Translations under genes and position numbers: made by a program
Notes under the pieces: model-generated
What the model was told of the DNA's origin: nothing
Seen by the model: only the letters and a program-made list of their open reading frames with translations
Database searches by the model: none
Source: Phlebotomus papatasi
Lineage: Eukaryota > Arthropoda > Insecta > Diptera > Psychodidae
Reading direction: 5' to 3'
Assembly (NCBI RefSeq): GCF_024763615.1
Contig: NC_077223.1
Coordinates: forward strand, 65,906,627 to 65,970,626
Length of the DNA: 64,000 nucleotides
Shown here: in pieces, positions 10,760 through 22,023 of the stretch
Numbering within the stretch: the first letter of the stretch is position 1
Layout: the number at the start of each line of letters is the position of its first letter

Positions 10760-13384
10760 TGTAGTTCTTTAAATATTGTTATTAGTTTTTATTAAAATTT
10801 GTGGTGAATAGTTGTGATTTCTATCAATATCTTTTTGCTACAGTTGTAGGAAAATATAAAGAAGCCTTTAACTAAAATTAGGATTATAATAAGATTTTTT
10901 ATGCTTGCAGTTATACAACAGATGTATATCAGCTTATGAAAATTCATAGTGTTGTAATTATTCATAAGAGAATACGTTAAATATGTGTAATATATTGGAG
11001 TAATAAATAATGTAAGGACACATAAATTCTCAATATAATGTATTACATTTTGCGATATGAAGTAATTTGGATCCAAAACTCATTGTGCAACAAGGTCTAA
11101 ATGCATGGCAAATGATATACCAGACTCTCTAAATAATTCTACACGTAGAAAGTGTGATAATTTATGAATAACAGGCCCCTCTATATAGAAAGGCTTTCGT
11201 GAGGCCAAATAGGGAAGTCTTGCGGATATATATTTTCCAAAAAAATAGACATAAAAGCCATGGCGAAGAGGCCAAAATAATAATAAAATAAGAAATGAAG
11301 GAAACATCTCAATTCACCTTTTGCCCAACTCATTCCAGAAAAAAAAAACATCAAGATTGAGGAAAACCTCCTCGAATAGGTTAAGAAGGTAAAAGTAGCA
11401 GCAAAATCATCAAGTCCATATTGTTTGCTGGGTATATAATGTTTGTACCAGACATGAGACTTATGAATAATTCATTCTTGTTATTTTACATTTTATTCGC
11501 AACCTGTAATTTCCTTATTTCCTTGTACAACTAAACGATAAAAGTGATTTCTTTCTTTTTTTTTCCACCCCACATCATACCATTCTTGCTTGCTTTTTTG
11601 TGGGTTAATCTTGTCTTAGATCGCCTTTGCGTGTTTTTCGCATAGATTTTAAATAACAAATTTTATGCCTGGCCATATGAAGAAATTTACCTCTAATATA
11701 AAATGCACTTTCTTGTCTTTTCTTAACCCCCTTTTACATTTTTCACCACCTGGACAGGGCTCTCTTTTTCATTTGTATTTGCGCAAAATCATTTTTCATT
11801 CTTGATTTAGGATTAAAGGCAAATTGCATGCCTAAGTGAATTAAATTGAAATGGAAAAAGGTAAAATTTTCTTCTTAAACAATATTTATTGAAAGCTTTA
11901 TTGCTATACTGAAGTTCATTATGGGATTTATAGAACACACTGGGTTTCTTTTTAATATAAATTTCATGATTTCATAGTCTTTACGACTTACAAAATACAC
12001 TATATATGATCTAAAAATGTCGAACTTGGATTTAATTTTTTAGCACATGCATGTACTAAAACAGTACTAAAGAGCAAAAGGAAACAATAACTCACAATTG
12101 TTATAAATAAAACTTGAAAGACTTTACAAACTTGATCTTCTCACTCTATTGCGAATCTATAATGGTCCAAAGTTTCAATCAATTGAGACACAATTGTCAA
12201 AAGTCAATGTCAAAATTTTCTGATGTTTCCATTACAGAGAAGATTGCGAAGATATTTTTCTATCTATTTCTTGGATACTTTTAGTACTTAATTAAGTTAA
12301 ACTATCTCCTTTTTTTGAATTTATCTTTATTCCGGAATTGGTGGATTTCGATAAAATTCTGTACTAAATCTAACTTATTCATAAAAATGTCAATTGTTTC
12401 TTTTTGGGTACAGTCGATATGAAACCAAGTGACATAAATAATTCATTTTGTGATTTTTATGTAACAAGCCATTAACATCGGAAAGAGCAATACTTTAGCA
12501 GTCTGGTAAGAATATTCTGAGAAGAAAGTTCCTACCAATTTTCTCCTAAGAGAAGTGATCATAATTCTAGTTTAAAAAAGAAGAATTAAGAAGTGCTGTA
12601 ATATTTAAATTATACGCAACTTTATATAAAAATTCTCGAGCTGATGCACATAGAGTATTTGTAAGGAGTATCATAATCTCCATGGGTGGATAAAATGTTT
12701 TGAGGTGGAAGGGCAAGAAAAAAATGTTCAGCAATGTGGAGCATATTATAGTGATCGTAACCACCAACGGCGATAGTAGCATTTTATTCTCATCTAAAAA
12801 TGCAATAAAATATAATTGATGAATCGTATGTACATTATGTAAAAGATAATCATTTGTAATCCAACCGTTTCTTATCTCATTTCTCTTTCTCAGCATATTT
12901 TCTCTCTTTCTCAGTTTTGTGCCTTAAAGTAGATATATCTATATGCAAGATATTCGTTGAAGTTTTGTATGGATAGCAAATATATCCATTTCGTCGGTAA
13001 GTAGAAGGTTGAAAATAATAAGATTTCATGGCTCGAGAACAATTTTATAAAGCAATTTAATGTTAATTTTCCACCATATAAAATATAACCTACCAGTAGT
13101 CTTTTGAATCTACAATTATTCATTCTTATATTGCTGGACAAGTTCTTTACCATTTAGAATATTACTACATTATCTTGCCATGGAGAGTATATCTCTTACA
13201 TGTGAGTTTATGAAAAAGTTAGTATTAATTAAATTAATTATGAAATACAAGTGATAAGCTTGTTTTAGGTTGTAGGATCTATGCATAAAATAAAGTGACA
13301 ACCACATAAAAGTGATTTAATGTACTTTAAAGGAATAGAAACATTAGACCTATAACTTATGAATAAAAGGAGAAAAATGAGAAA
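10760..13384. other. Long AT-rich unique stretch
   Basis: 2.6 kb without a repeat match or a credible gene. The open frames (94-109 codons on the minus strand) are rich in I, N, L and K, as expected from base composition. No splice-site plus coding pattern could be supported. Confidence 0.45.
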
Positions 13385-13471
13385 GGGGAGAGTGGGAAGT
13401 TTCAGGCAATCGACTTACAAAAAAATAAAATTATGAAATAATAAATTAATAAATGTGGAATGTACTGTGTA

Positions 13472-13676
13472 GAGAGAAGTGGGGCATCTCAGATTTGGGG
13501 CAGCTTTGAAATTGTGTTTTTTCTCTTAATTTTAAATTAAACTGACCCATATTGTGATATAATTTAAGTCAACAAACCAATTGCGAAGCTAAATTACATC
13601 ATGATGAGGCTTACTACCAATAGCATAAAAAGCTCAATTTCAAAGATTCCCGAATTCGAAGGTGCTCCACTCGCCC
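13472..13676. mobile_element. Hairpin MITE, family O, copy 2
   Basis: It begins GAGAGAAGTGGGGCATCTC after TA and ends GGTGCTCCACTCGCCC before TA. Inner halves pair (GAAATTG...CAATTTC, CTAAATTACATCATGATGAGG). The related copy at 54356-54562 shares GAGAAGTGGGGCA and the AGCTAAATTA-type core. It is more decayed than that copy. Confidence 0.7.
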
Positions 13677-14196
13677 TATTTCCAAATATCCCATACTCAA
13701 GATTAACTAACTAGACTTAAAGTTTGAATGTTCATAAATGTTTGGTAAGTAAATCTTTATAAAATCGTCTGCTTGAAACCGGTCCATATTCATCTAATTT
13801 TCGAAATAGCGTAAAAAAGTCAAAATATAAAAAAAGTATCATAAAAACTTTTTCCAAAAATAAGGAACCATGGGACAGATTCAGACATATAAAGGCTCCA
13901 TTTCAAAAATCTTTTTCAAAATGCATTAAAACCAATTTAAACTGCAATCAAGCTATCAGTGATCTCTATTCTAAGACCAACATCAAAATTAAAATTAAAA
14001 AAATCAAGATTTTTTAATTCTTAAATCTAAAAATCAAGATCAAGATATCAAATCTGTCAAGTATCTTTGAATTTTGATATCCAAGGCACAAACCTCATGG
14101 ATTTCAAGATATCTAATTCTAAAACAAAGATTTTGATATACTAAAACGCCAAATTTCTTAATTTTTTGAAATAATTCCAATAAGAACCTCTCTAAT

Positions 14197-14304
14197 AGCC
14201 TCTACACACTAGGGAAATTTATGTTCATATTGAAGAAAATTCCCTACGCTTTTGTAAGAAAAACTCTAAAATATGAACATATTTTTATCTAGTGTGTAGA
14301 GGCC
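14197..14304. mobile_element. Short MITE, family Z, copy 1
   Basis: A 108-bp element with terminal inverted repeat GCCTCTACACACTAG and CTAGTGTGTAGAGGCC. A second inner pair is ATGTTCATATT/AATATGAACAT. Related ends occur at 33407-33541 and 43268-43404. Flanks read TAA or TTA-like, which would fit PIF/Harbinger-type targets, but this is uncertain. Confidence 0.7.
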
Positions 14305-15047
14305 ATAAAGTGTTTCGAATTTTAAAATACTAACAATTTAAAGAGTGTCGTACAGAATTCGCTTTTAATATGATAAATATTTTTTATCATACTAAATTTT
14401 GAGCTTGCAATTTGATTGGTAAACGGTTATATTCAAAGTGTGTATTGATATATAAATCTGTGAGAGTGCGTTTTAAAGAGAATCTTGACAATTACAAAAA
14501 TTTCAGAGTTTATCACATGTCACTGTTTTCTATTTGTAATAATCATTATAACTTTTATATGTATTTTATGCTGTCTATATAGTTAATTTTCTAAATTTTT
14601 GTGGCAAAATTTGAATAAATTCTGTAGAGAAATAAATAATTTTGTCTAAAATTAAGTTTCGTTGAGTGTTTAAAATCTTGAAATCTTTGTTATCAGGTAG
14701 GACATTATAAGTCTCACACATAAACCGTGTCAGAATATCAAATCTTTATATCTTGGAAATATTTGACAGCTTGAAATTTTGATCTTCTTGTTGGTCTTAG
14801 AATTCAGGACAATATTTTGATTTTTTTTTTGATATTTAGTGAAAAATTGAATGAAGCCCAATTTATTAAAAAAAAGATAATATTTCTAAAAAAATATATT
14901 TTTTCCACAGTCTTGCATGATTGAAACTGCCTCACTCTCACCTAAACCATCTTTTATATGTGTGCATAAACAAATAGCATCTTTAATATTTTTTAGATTT
15001 CAAAATAAATAAATTCAAATAGGTATGTTCCAATTTTTATGAATGTA

Positions 15048-15385
15048 GGGTAAGTGTGCCAAATTTCGGCATAGTTGCATATAAGCACCGAAGTGCTAAG
15101 TTTGAAATGCAATAATTTTAATTCATATTGATATATTTTGTTACTTCCTTTTCGGGATGGTTGTGTGGAACCTTGAAAACTAGTTTATCATCTTTGTTTT
15201 CTTTAAATCACTTCCTAAAATATTGAAAAATTATTAAAAATAAAAGTAAATATTAAACTCGTTCCGTTTGACGTTTTGAAATTTTCTATCCGTTGCGTTA
15301 GAAAAGGTGGCCAGAAAAAAGATGGCCAGAATTACACTCAAAGTGGCCGAAATTAGAAGCTGGCTGAAATTTGGCACACTTCCCC
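15048..15385. mobile_element. GGGG-type MITE, family Q, copy 1
   Basis: It starts GGGTAAGTGTGCCAAATTTC after TA and ends GAAATTTGGCACACTTCCCC before TA. The interior carries repeated TGGCCAGAA/TGGCCGAAA words near the right end. A 420-bp copy is at 52207-52626, and a cousin with the same scaffold but different ends is at 37751-38609. Confidence 0.85.
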
Positions 15386-17446
15386 TACAAGTACGAATAT
15401 TTCATAAAGTTTATTTTCTACTACTTCATTTAATTTAATGTTTAGTGGTTCACAACCGATCTATAGATTGTTCAAAATATCGAGAAATAATTTTGGACGA
15501 GAATTAAATACTGGTTACCGGTGCTACTGATTCCCCATTTGGTGAGTAATTAGACTTATTGTCATCTTAAATGAGGATCATGTTAGTAATCTCTAAAGTG
15601 ATTTATAACGGAGTTCATTAAATATCCCAAGTCGCTATCTCAAACCGGTTAGCCTGTAGGTGTAGTAACTTCTGGACATTTCAGATGAATGGACAAAAAA
15701 CGTTAAGTAAAATCAGCAATGAATCATTTTCCTTGATAAAGTTTTAACCGAGAGCGTTACAAAACTCTTCTTTTAGGATACGTCCATGTACTCAAATAAA
15801 CAATTGTTTAATTAATTCAAACACTTCCAGCACTTCCAGACGCTATTAATTTCATGCTTCCAATAAAGATGTATTTTAGTATGTACAATTTTCCTTAAGT
15901 CTTTTAGATGTCTGATGTAGAAGAACATCATACAGAAATACTCTGTATTTCAACATGGATAAACACTGGAAGAGTTTAATTATAAAACTAATATAAATCG
16001 TTCTGGTGATCAATGTTTTCTCTAATTGCCATTTAAGTTTGTTTATATGAAAAGATATGCCTCCAAAAGTTATTTTATCTCTCTCCTTCTTCGTCTTTTA
16101 AGTGTCTTATGGGTGATTTAGAGTATAAATAAAATTCAATCGCATTATCCAAATAAACTTTAAAATACGCACTTGCACCAAAATGTGTGGGTGGATGAAG
16201 TGGAATGGGAGAGAGAGAGAGAGAGGGAAATTATACAAGATTTATCCCATAAAATTGATCAAAAATAATTTATCTTGAACATGCTTTGTCATTTTTTTTC
16301 TTCATCCTAATACAAAATGCTACAATTTCAAGTCATTCTTTTCCTTTTGATGTCTCACAATTGTTGAATTATTTCAAACTGAATATTAATATTGTAGCAT
16401 GAACAAGTTTCCAACTTGGAGGGTATATAGTGAAAGACTCACATTTTCTTATAAAGTAAAATTGACGACATGGTAAATTATTTATAACAATTAATTGTCT
16501 GACTATTTGTTTGACCCCAAGAGTTCATCAAATTATTCAAACTCGTGAATAGTCATGTCCAACTCATTCAATAAACATTATTATTCAAAGAGAAAAACCC
16601 ATATAGAAAATTACTATACTTTACAATTTTTTTTATCACAAATAAAAAAAAAAACAGGAACTTTTACCATCATCTAAATAATAAATAAAATTCTTACAGA
16701 ACATCTGACATGTTCCAATATTCTGTGAATCATGCTTATTGACTTTAACAACATATTTTTCTCCACTCTCTGTCACATTTAGAAGTTTTTTCTCGGTGAA
16801 CGAAAGGGAGCGAATCTATTTCATTTATATTGATGTCTATAAAATATTTATAAGTGCTTCATAAAATATAAATTGTAGCAAGTTTCACTGGTTATACGAA
16901 TTGAGTAAATATAATCAACTTTGATGGCACCCATACCACATAACATTCACCCCCTTCTAAAGCTTCGAAAGGACACCTTTACTAGCCCCAATGGAAAACA
17001 TCACTGTGGCATTATCTATGCTTTCAGTTAGTTGTTTTTCTCGATCAATTATTGATTTGCTTAGAGTGAATTCTTAGAGGAAAGACTATTAAATATTGAG
17101 GGGATTTTATTGAGCCCGCGAATAAAATTTCTTTCCCAAAACATTCCTCATGCCCCCAACACCCAGAGAGACACCCCGAAAATCCCAAAATGGGCATATT
17201 TTGAAAGCATGAACAATTATTTTGTGTTGATTTCCGATTCACCAAATGTCATATTTTATTGATAAAATTGCTGCATTAGAGTTTACTCTGCCATTAGGAT
17301 ATATTTTGCCTGAAATAGACCGCGAGAAATACAGAAATGGAAAATTTAGCAGAGTTTACAGAGTAGCTTTAGTTGCGGTTAGATAAAGATAAGGATTTAT
17401 TCAGGAGGACTCTCGACATTTCATTTTTCCACACGTTTATGCATCC
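15386..17446. other. AT-rich unique stretch with a GA microsatellite
   Basis: No gene is recognised. A (GA)n run lies at about 16209-16227. The minus-strand frame at 17045-17245 (66 codons) is cysteine- and glycine-rich but matches nothing I know. The GC-balanced block 16930-17240 may be conserved non-coding DNA. Confidence 0.4.
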
Positions 17447-17827
17447 ACAGAAAAAATGTTTTGTAAAAATATTCGTAAATGTTTGTGAATTCCCATAGGG
17501 GACTTACGAAATGCTCGTAAATCGCATAACCCACAAACAAGTTCGTAAAGGTTTGTATTTCTTTAAAAACATTGTTCGTAACATGATCACTTGACGATCA
17601 TTTTTTATTCTTTTACAAACATTTGTTTGTAAATGTTCGTAAACACACAAAAAATGTTCTTAAAATTTTGTCTTTTGTTCGTAAATGTTCGTAAAACGTT
17701 CATCATGCAAACAAAAATTTACGAACAAATGATAAAATTTTACGAACATGTTTTGTGTGTTTACGAACATTTACGAACAAATGTTTGTAAAAGTTTAAAA
17801 AAATGCTCTGTGTAGATTTTTCTGTGT
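17447..17827. mobile_element. Modular foldback element T
   Basis: The ends read CACAGAAAAA and TTTTTCTGTG. The interior is built from many copies of TTCGTAAATG/TTCGTAAA: direct in the left half, inverted (TTTACGAACA) in the right half, so the two halves form an imperfect hairpin. Open frames on both strands (17633-17815, 17703-17936) are translations of the motif, not genes. A CAC start and motif-rich subterminal region recall CACTA/Chapaev-type elements (inference). Confidence 0.72.
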
Positions 17828-18692
17828 AGAGGCACGGTAGACTATTGGCAAGTTTTTTCCTAAAGAGAATTGACTTATCAGTCTGATATATCTCGAGATT
17901 GTGCATTAAATAAAAGTTATCTAAAAATACGAACAAATTTGTTTAAGTCGCGGTGCAATATCTGCGAAATTTTTACAAGTAGCTTCACTTTTTATTAGGC
18001 TTGATGGGCCCCTGGATTTTTTTTTACGTAATAAGGCAAAAATATCTCTGGGGAATCGACCATTGTCGTATCTGCATTTCTTTTATATCAGCAAGAGACG
18101 ATATTACATTTTCCTGTTACTGAATAAATAATAATTATATTTCAAATCAGTTAAATTTGCATGTTTTGATTTTATTGATTTTATGTCCCGTTTTGGAAAG
18201 TCAGTATTTTGACATCAATCAGGAATTTGACAAGTGTCATTATCATGTTTAATGTATGATTTAGAATATTAATTTAATGGAAAATTTCGTCATGACACCG
18301 GAGTTCTACTTGACACAATGGTTTTAGTGCAGACTCAGTATTCTAGAGTATGCATTATAGACCTAAGAACTGCTAATCCTGAAGCCTTTATCATTTAACT
18401 TTGTTGTAAATTTTTTTTAGACAATTTATGTATTTATATAATGATTACTAAAACAATTGAAATGTTAATCTTGTTGATTGATTACTAAATTCTTGAATTA
18501 ACATTCGAGATTTGTTTAGCAGTGTACATAACAAATGATGACTAAGGCTGGAAAAATTCCCCTGTTTCGAGGTGAATTAAAGTCATGATATGGATTCTGT
18601 ACCCCCAAACTAGTTTCGCATAATTTATCCTGCGCAGTCAAAAATGTCACAGTTTTATTTTTAGTGTGCAGGTCTATAATCGAAAAAAACAA
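17828..18692. other. AT-rich unique stretch, nothing recognised
   Basis: No open frame of credible coding character and no match to other repeats here. Confidence 0.45.
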
Positions 18693-19767
18693 CTCTGAAA
18701 AAAATAATTTGCAAAAGGATGCAAAAGGAGAACACCCACTCCATGTAATTAACCAAAAAGGGTAGTAACCCTGGCTCCAATCGACTTTTTTGCAAAAATC
18801 GATTAATTTCAATCGATTTTTTGGTCAATTCGAATTCAATCAACTTTGTTTTGCAAAAAGATGCAAAAGGATGCAAAAGTTTGCCATTTTGCACGCGGCA
18901 AAATAAGCAATTTCCAATGACTTCCAGTTCCAGTGTCGCTCAGAATTGTCAAATGGCAGACAAAATAATAATTCACAGTGCAGTTAATTCGCAAAGTGGT
19001 GATAGTTTTCGCGTGTTTTCTCAATAACTATAATAGTGGAAAATGGGAGGAAAAGCTCCTACGGTAGAGAATTGTGTTATGATTCACAAAAACACGGTGC
19101 CGACAGAAATAAGGTGAAAATTGAGCAGTGTTTTGCAGGAAAATTGACAAACATTTTTTTGGAAATATGAAATTTTGTGGTTCAGAAGTTTGCTCAGGTC
19201 TTTGGAGTGTTGTGTGACAAATATTTTGTGACGAAAAGACCTAAATAGTGAGATTTTTGAAAGATTTGTTCGCGAGGTTGCATCCCAATGCAAAAATTTT
19301 TGACATGTTGGATGGTTCATTCAGTAATAGTCCTACGACAAAAATTCTTGCAAATGTCAGTGTTTAAATGCGGAAAAATGGGCAAAATTTGCTAAGAAAT
19401 TAGGTAAATAATAGATAAAGTGAAAAGTTTTTGAAAAAAAGTGTCTACGGTGGTAGTGGAGTAAAAATTGAAAAGTGCAATTAACATTTTCATTGAGAGT
19501 ATGTGTACGACGATTTTGTGTTAATGCGGCAGACAAGAATGCCAAATTATATTTATGATGTTTCACCACAGATGGCGCTACTATAGTGCTCATTCGGAGG
19601 CAAAAATTTGCAAAAATTTGCAAAGGGAGGCAATAATTGGCAAATATTTGCCAAATTGCAAATTTTTGCACCCAATTGCAAATTTTTCGTTTAATTCGAA
19701 ATTCATCTCCAAAATTAATCGATTTTTGCACCCTTTTACACCCTTTTGCAAATTATTTCTTTCAGAG
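18693..19767. mobile_element. 1.08-kb modular inverted-repeat element W
   Basis: The ends pair over about 35 bases: CTCTGAAA then AATAATTTGCAAAAGG on the left, CCTTTTGCAAATTATT then CTTTCAGAG on the right. Both arms are filled with GCAAAAGGATGCAAAAG and TTTGCAAAAA words, and the pair TCGATTAATTTCAATCG / TTAATCGATTTTTGCA also recurs. The centre (18900-19550) is unique and has no transposase frame; open frames of up to 124 codons overlap on both strands. Confidence 0.72.
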
Positions 19768-19986
19768 AAGCCATGCAAGCTGTTTTAATGAGAAACCTAT
19801 TACGCATCAGACCCGGGACCAGGTGGCTGAAATAAATCCAGGATCTTGCCTTGGATCATCTTGGGATCGACTCAAAACACCTTTCTGAAGTGCCTGAGGA
19901 TTTACAGGCGTGAGCTATGAACCTGAATGTCCTAAGCCCACGACCCCGATAGGGATAAGCGATTGAAAATAAATGAATGAATGATC
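19762..19986 (+). mobile_element. Non-LTR retrotransposon 3' end, copy 1
   Basis: Shares about 220 bp with the copy at 40657: the phrases AATCTTGCCTTGGA / GATCTTGCCTTGGA, GGGATCGA and GGGATAAGC recur, ending in the tail GAATGAATGAATGATCC. In the 40.66-kb copy one frame reads GRPRTRWL then LALERLG and AEDR, like the C-terminus of non-LTR reverse-transcriptase polyproteins. This copy has frameshifts and is dead. It abuts element W on its left. Confidence 0.7.
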
Positions 19987-20000
19987 CACCATCACCATCA

Positions 20001-20168
20001 TCATAATTTTCAACAACTTATCTCTGTAGGGGTCAAGGGTTTAGGACATCCAGATTACCAACCAACGCCTGCCACTTCAGGAAGGCAATCGCGGTCAGTA
20101 GTTTGTTCTAGGTCTGCCCCAAGGTCGACGCCTCCTCACAAAAGGATTACATAGCTTTTCTGGGGAAT
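20001..20168 (-). mobile_element. Non-LTR retrotransposon 3' end, copy 2, opposite orientation
   Basis: On the minus strand it starts CCAGAAAAGCTATG, passes VRRRRP-GRPRT coding sequence, and continues through CTTCCTGAAGTGG to GATAAGTTGTTGAAAATT and an ATGATGATGG tail. Compared with the other copies it lacks about 55 bp in the middle. It faces copy 1 tail to tail across a TCATCACCATCATC spacer. Confidence 0.7.
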
Positions 20169-20261
20169 TTATCTTCATTCATATTCTGAACATGATCATA
20201 TGAAAGATCCTTAGTCGATTTAAATTTATATCCTAATGAAACGATTCCCTAAAATAGTATA

Positions 20262-20435
20262 GGGGAAACTGAGGCACCACCAAACACGGGGTAGCACCAA
20301 GCACTGTGATTTTTTAATCAGATATTCAACTTCTTATGACAAAACCTATAGAAATTTTTAGGCATTGTAGGGATGCTTGTCCACTAAAGAAATGGTAGAG
20401 ATAGTCTAAGTAGTTTAGAAATAAAATTTAGTTCC
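20262..20435. mobile_element. MITE B, copy 2, right end missing
   Basis: Begins GGGGAAACTGAGGCACCACC after TA and follows copy 1 (5434-5645) closely through GATGCTTGTCCACTAAAG and ATAGTCTAAGTAG. The homology stops near 20435, so about 35 bp including the right end are gone. Confidence 0.8.
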
Positions 20436-20555
20436 CGTAATCGTTTTACCATTTTAATTCGAATAAAAAATACTATCGGTTTATAATTTTCTTTTAAACG
20501 ATTATACTCTATATGGATATTTCGTCATATACAACAACATTGTTGAATGATTTCT

Positions 20556-20843
20556 AATAATGGCTTTTTTTTCAAGGTAAAAGGTTAAAAGAGGGCACTC
20601 AATGGGTCAAGTGGTAGAGCACTTGCTCTATGATGCAAGTGTCTCGGGTTCGAATCCCCTTTAGGTCACCAGGAATTTTTCTGGTGTTAATGGGTTTCGA
20701 ATTGCATCCAATGAGCTTCACTGCACTTGTTTCCATGGGGCATGGGACTGACAATCCCATCCCTGTATAAGGAAAAAATAATAATGGATGTCCCGAACTC
20801 CTCTTGTGAGAAGACCTAGTTCCTCTATGGCACGTTGTGCAAC

Positions 20844-20877
<34 letters not shown>

Positions 20878-21195
20878 AAGGTTAAAACAGTTGTAGAAAG
20901 CGTATTTTTCAACCGATGAGGTCATGTTTGAGCTGGCTGGACAAGTTTTAGCAATTATGGATTGGTTCATTCATAACCGGTTATGAACCGATCGTGAATT
21001 GAAAAATAATTTTCATCTAAAAATAGATTAATTTGCTTCTAAGCCATTTTGGGTGACCTTTTGTGCAATTTATGAATCGTTTGAAATAGATTAAGATTCG
21101 ATAAACGGTAAATGATGCGAAAGTACTTTTGAGGTGTAGCATCCAAGTCACGAGTTTGAACATTTCGCAAAGCAGTGGACGTTTAGACACTCCTT
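20556..21195 (+). repeat. Unclassified repeat CC, copy 1, holding a SINE
   Basis: Aligns with the inverse of 55693-56720 and with 32195-32525. Shared words include TATTTTTCAACCGATG, AACCGGTTATGAACCGATCG, AAAGTACTTTTGA and GTCACGAGTTTGA. The SINE at 20591 interrupts it; the 55-kb copy shows the uninterrupted site. There is no coding frame, and the class of this repeat is unknown. Confidence 0.7.
20591..20876 (+). mobile_element. tRNA-derived SINE with (ATT)n tail, copy 1
   Basis: The head contains an A-box-like GTCAAGTGGTAGAGCA and the exact B-box GGGTTCGAATCCC, 30-35 bases apart as in tRNAs. The body continues AGGTCACCAGGAATTTTTCT and the 3' end is a run of ATT repeats. A perfect 11-bp target duplication AAAGGTTAAAA flanks it (20580-20590 and 20877-20887). 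The second copy, reversed, is at 30155-30398. The acceptor stem does not pair, so this is not a tRNA gene. Confidence 0.9.
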
Positions 21196-21257
21196 TTAGA
21201 CCTTGAAAACAGGCAAAAAAGAATTTTCAAGGTCATTATTGTTCCTTTAGTGGTTAA

Positions 21258-21480
21258 CTCTTTCGCGTCTTTAGGGTAATGTCATGACTCGGGGAAAAAA
21301 GTTTTTTTTTGGGTATTTACATTAATTGAAATCTATCTATTCGTGCACGACATCATAATAGAAGGATGTAAGATTCTTGGCTCATTTTCTCAAGACTCCA
21401 GTTAGATTTCAATTAATGTAAATAGCCAAAAAGAAACTTTTTTCACCGGGTCATATATGACCCTAAAGACGCGAAAGAGT
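21258..21480. mobile_element. TTAA-targeted MITE, family M, copy 1
   Basis: The perfect 20-bp terminal inverted repeat is CTCTTTCGCGTCTTTAGGGT, with TTAA on both sides (21254-21257, 21481-21484). Inner arms pair again (TACATTAATTGAAATCTA and TAGATTTCAATTAATGTA). Only about four substitutions and a 2-base poly-T difference separate it from the copy at 61822, so this is the youngest family in the window. TTAA targets fit piggyBac or Kolobok elements (inference). Confidence 0.92.
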
Positions 21481-21484
21481 TAAA

Positions 21485-21900
21485 CTAAAAAGATTTTATT
21501 ACATAACTTATATTTTAAAGTAATTATCTCAATCTTTTATCTATTTTTTTCAAAGGTCTTGTCAACTCTAAATGAAAGGGGTACAGAAATTACTAGTGGC
21601 ACACATTAAAATAATATAGATTTGTGCAGTGTATTTCGTTATCCTTTGCAATTGTTACAAGCCCCCCTGGCCCCCTGTATGTCAATTTTAACGTTGATTT
21701 TGCTCTACGACCTAAAATTTACGGTTAGACAAATTAATAATTAATATTTATATATCGGGCTGGCTGGGGTGCTCGCAAAGACCCGCGTGGACTAATACGG
21801 CGAGGAGGGATTTTGTGGGTTTGCAAAAGGTGAATGGGGTCTCTAGTGCCACAATGGGGTGTCATTTGGCGGCTGTGTGGATACCCCAACCCCCCCACTC
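21485..21900. other. Unique stretch, nothing recognised
   Basis: AT-rich to 21650, then more GC-balanced with C-runs (21660-21680, 21885-21898). There is no repeat match and no credible open frame. Confidence 0.4.
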
Positions 21901-21966
21901 AATTGCCTGAGCATTTGGAATATTATTTCAGTGGAGTGTCCCATGGTCCCTGGCGTGGGTTGTTGG

Positions 21967-21974
21967 TATATAAG
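21967..21974 (+). promoter_or_regulatory. TATA-box candidate
   Basis: TATATAAG in a GC-balanced block, about 57 bases upstream of the ATG of a 47-codon frame at 22024. A start site around 21997-22005 would leave a short leader. This is based on the motif and spacing alone; no initiator match is clear. Confidence 0.25.
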
Positions 21975-22023
21975 AGGTGAAAGCTGCATGTTTTAGTAGT
22001 ACAATCACCGTAGAGTTGGAATA

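Larger units (their letters stand above)
13385..14942. repeat. 1.56-kb foldback element with two nested MITEs
   Basis: The outer ends pair as GGGGAGAGTGGGAAGTTTCA and TGAAACTGCCTCACTCTC. Inner arms pair perfectly at 13968-13982 (ATTCTAAGACCAACA) and 14789-14803. Between them lie imperfect inverted tracts rich in ATCAAGAT and GATATC words. MITE O2 (13472-13676) and a CTCTACACAC element (14197-14304) sit inside. There is no transposase-like frame. Confidence 0.55.

Noticed and set aside
17447..17827. CRISPR-like array because of regularly repeated words
   Set aside because: Repeat words are short, variably spaced, inverted between halves, and lack unique spacers of constant length; the context is eukaryotic.
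20591..20670. tRNA gene
   Set aside because: A and B boxes are present, but the acceptor ends do not pair, the anticodon loop has an extra base, and a SINE body with ATT tail and 11-bp target duplication follows.
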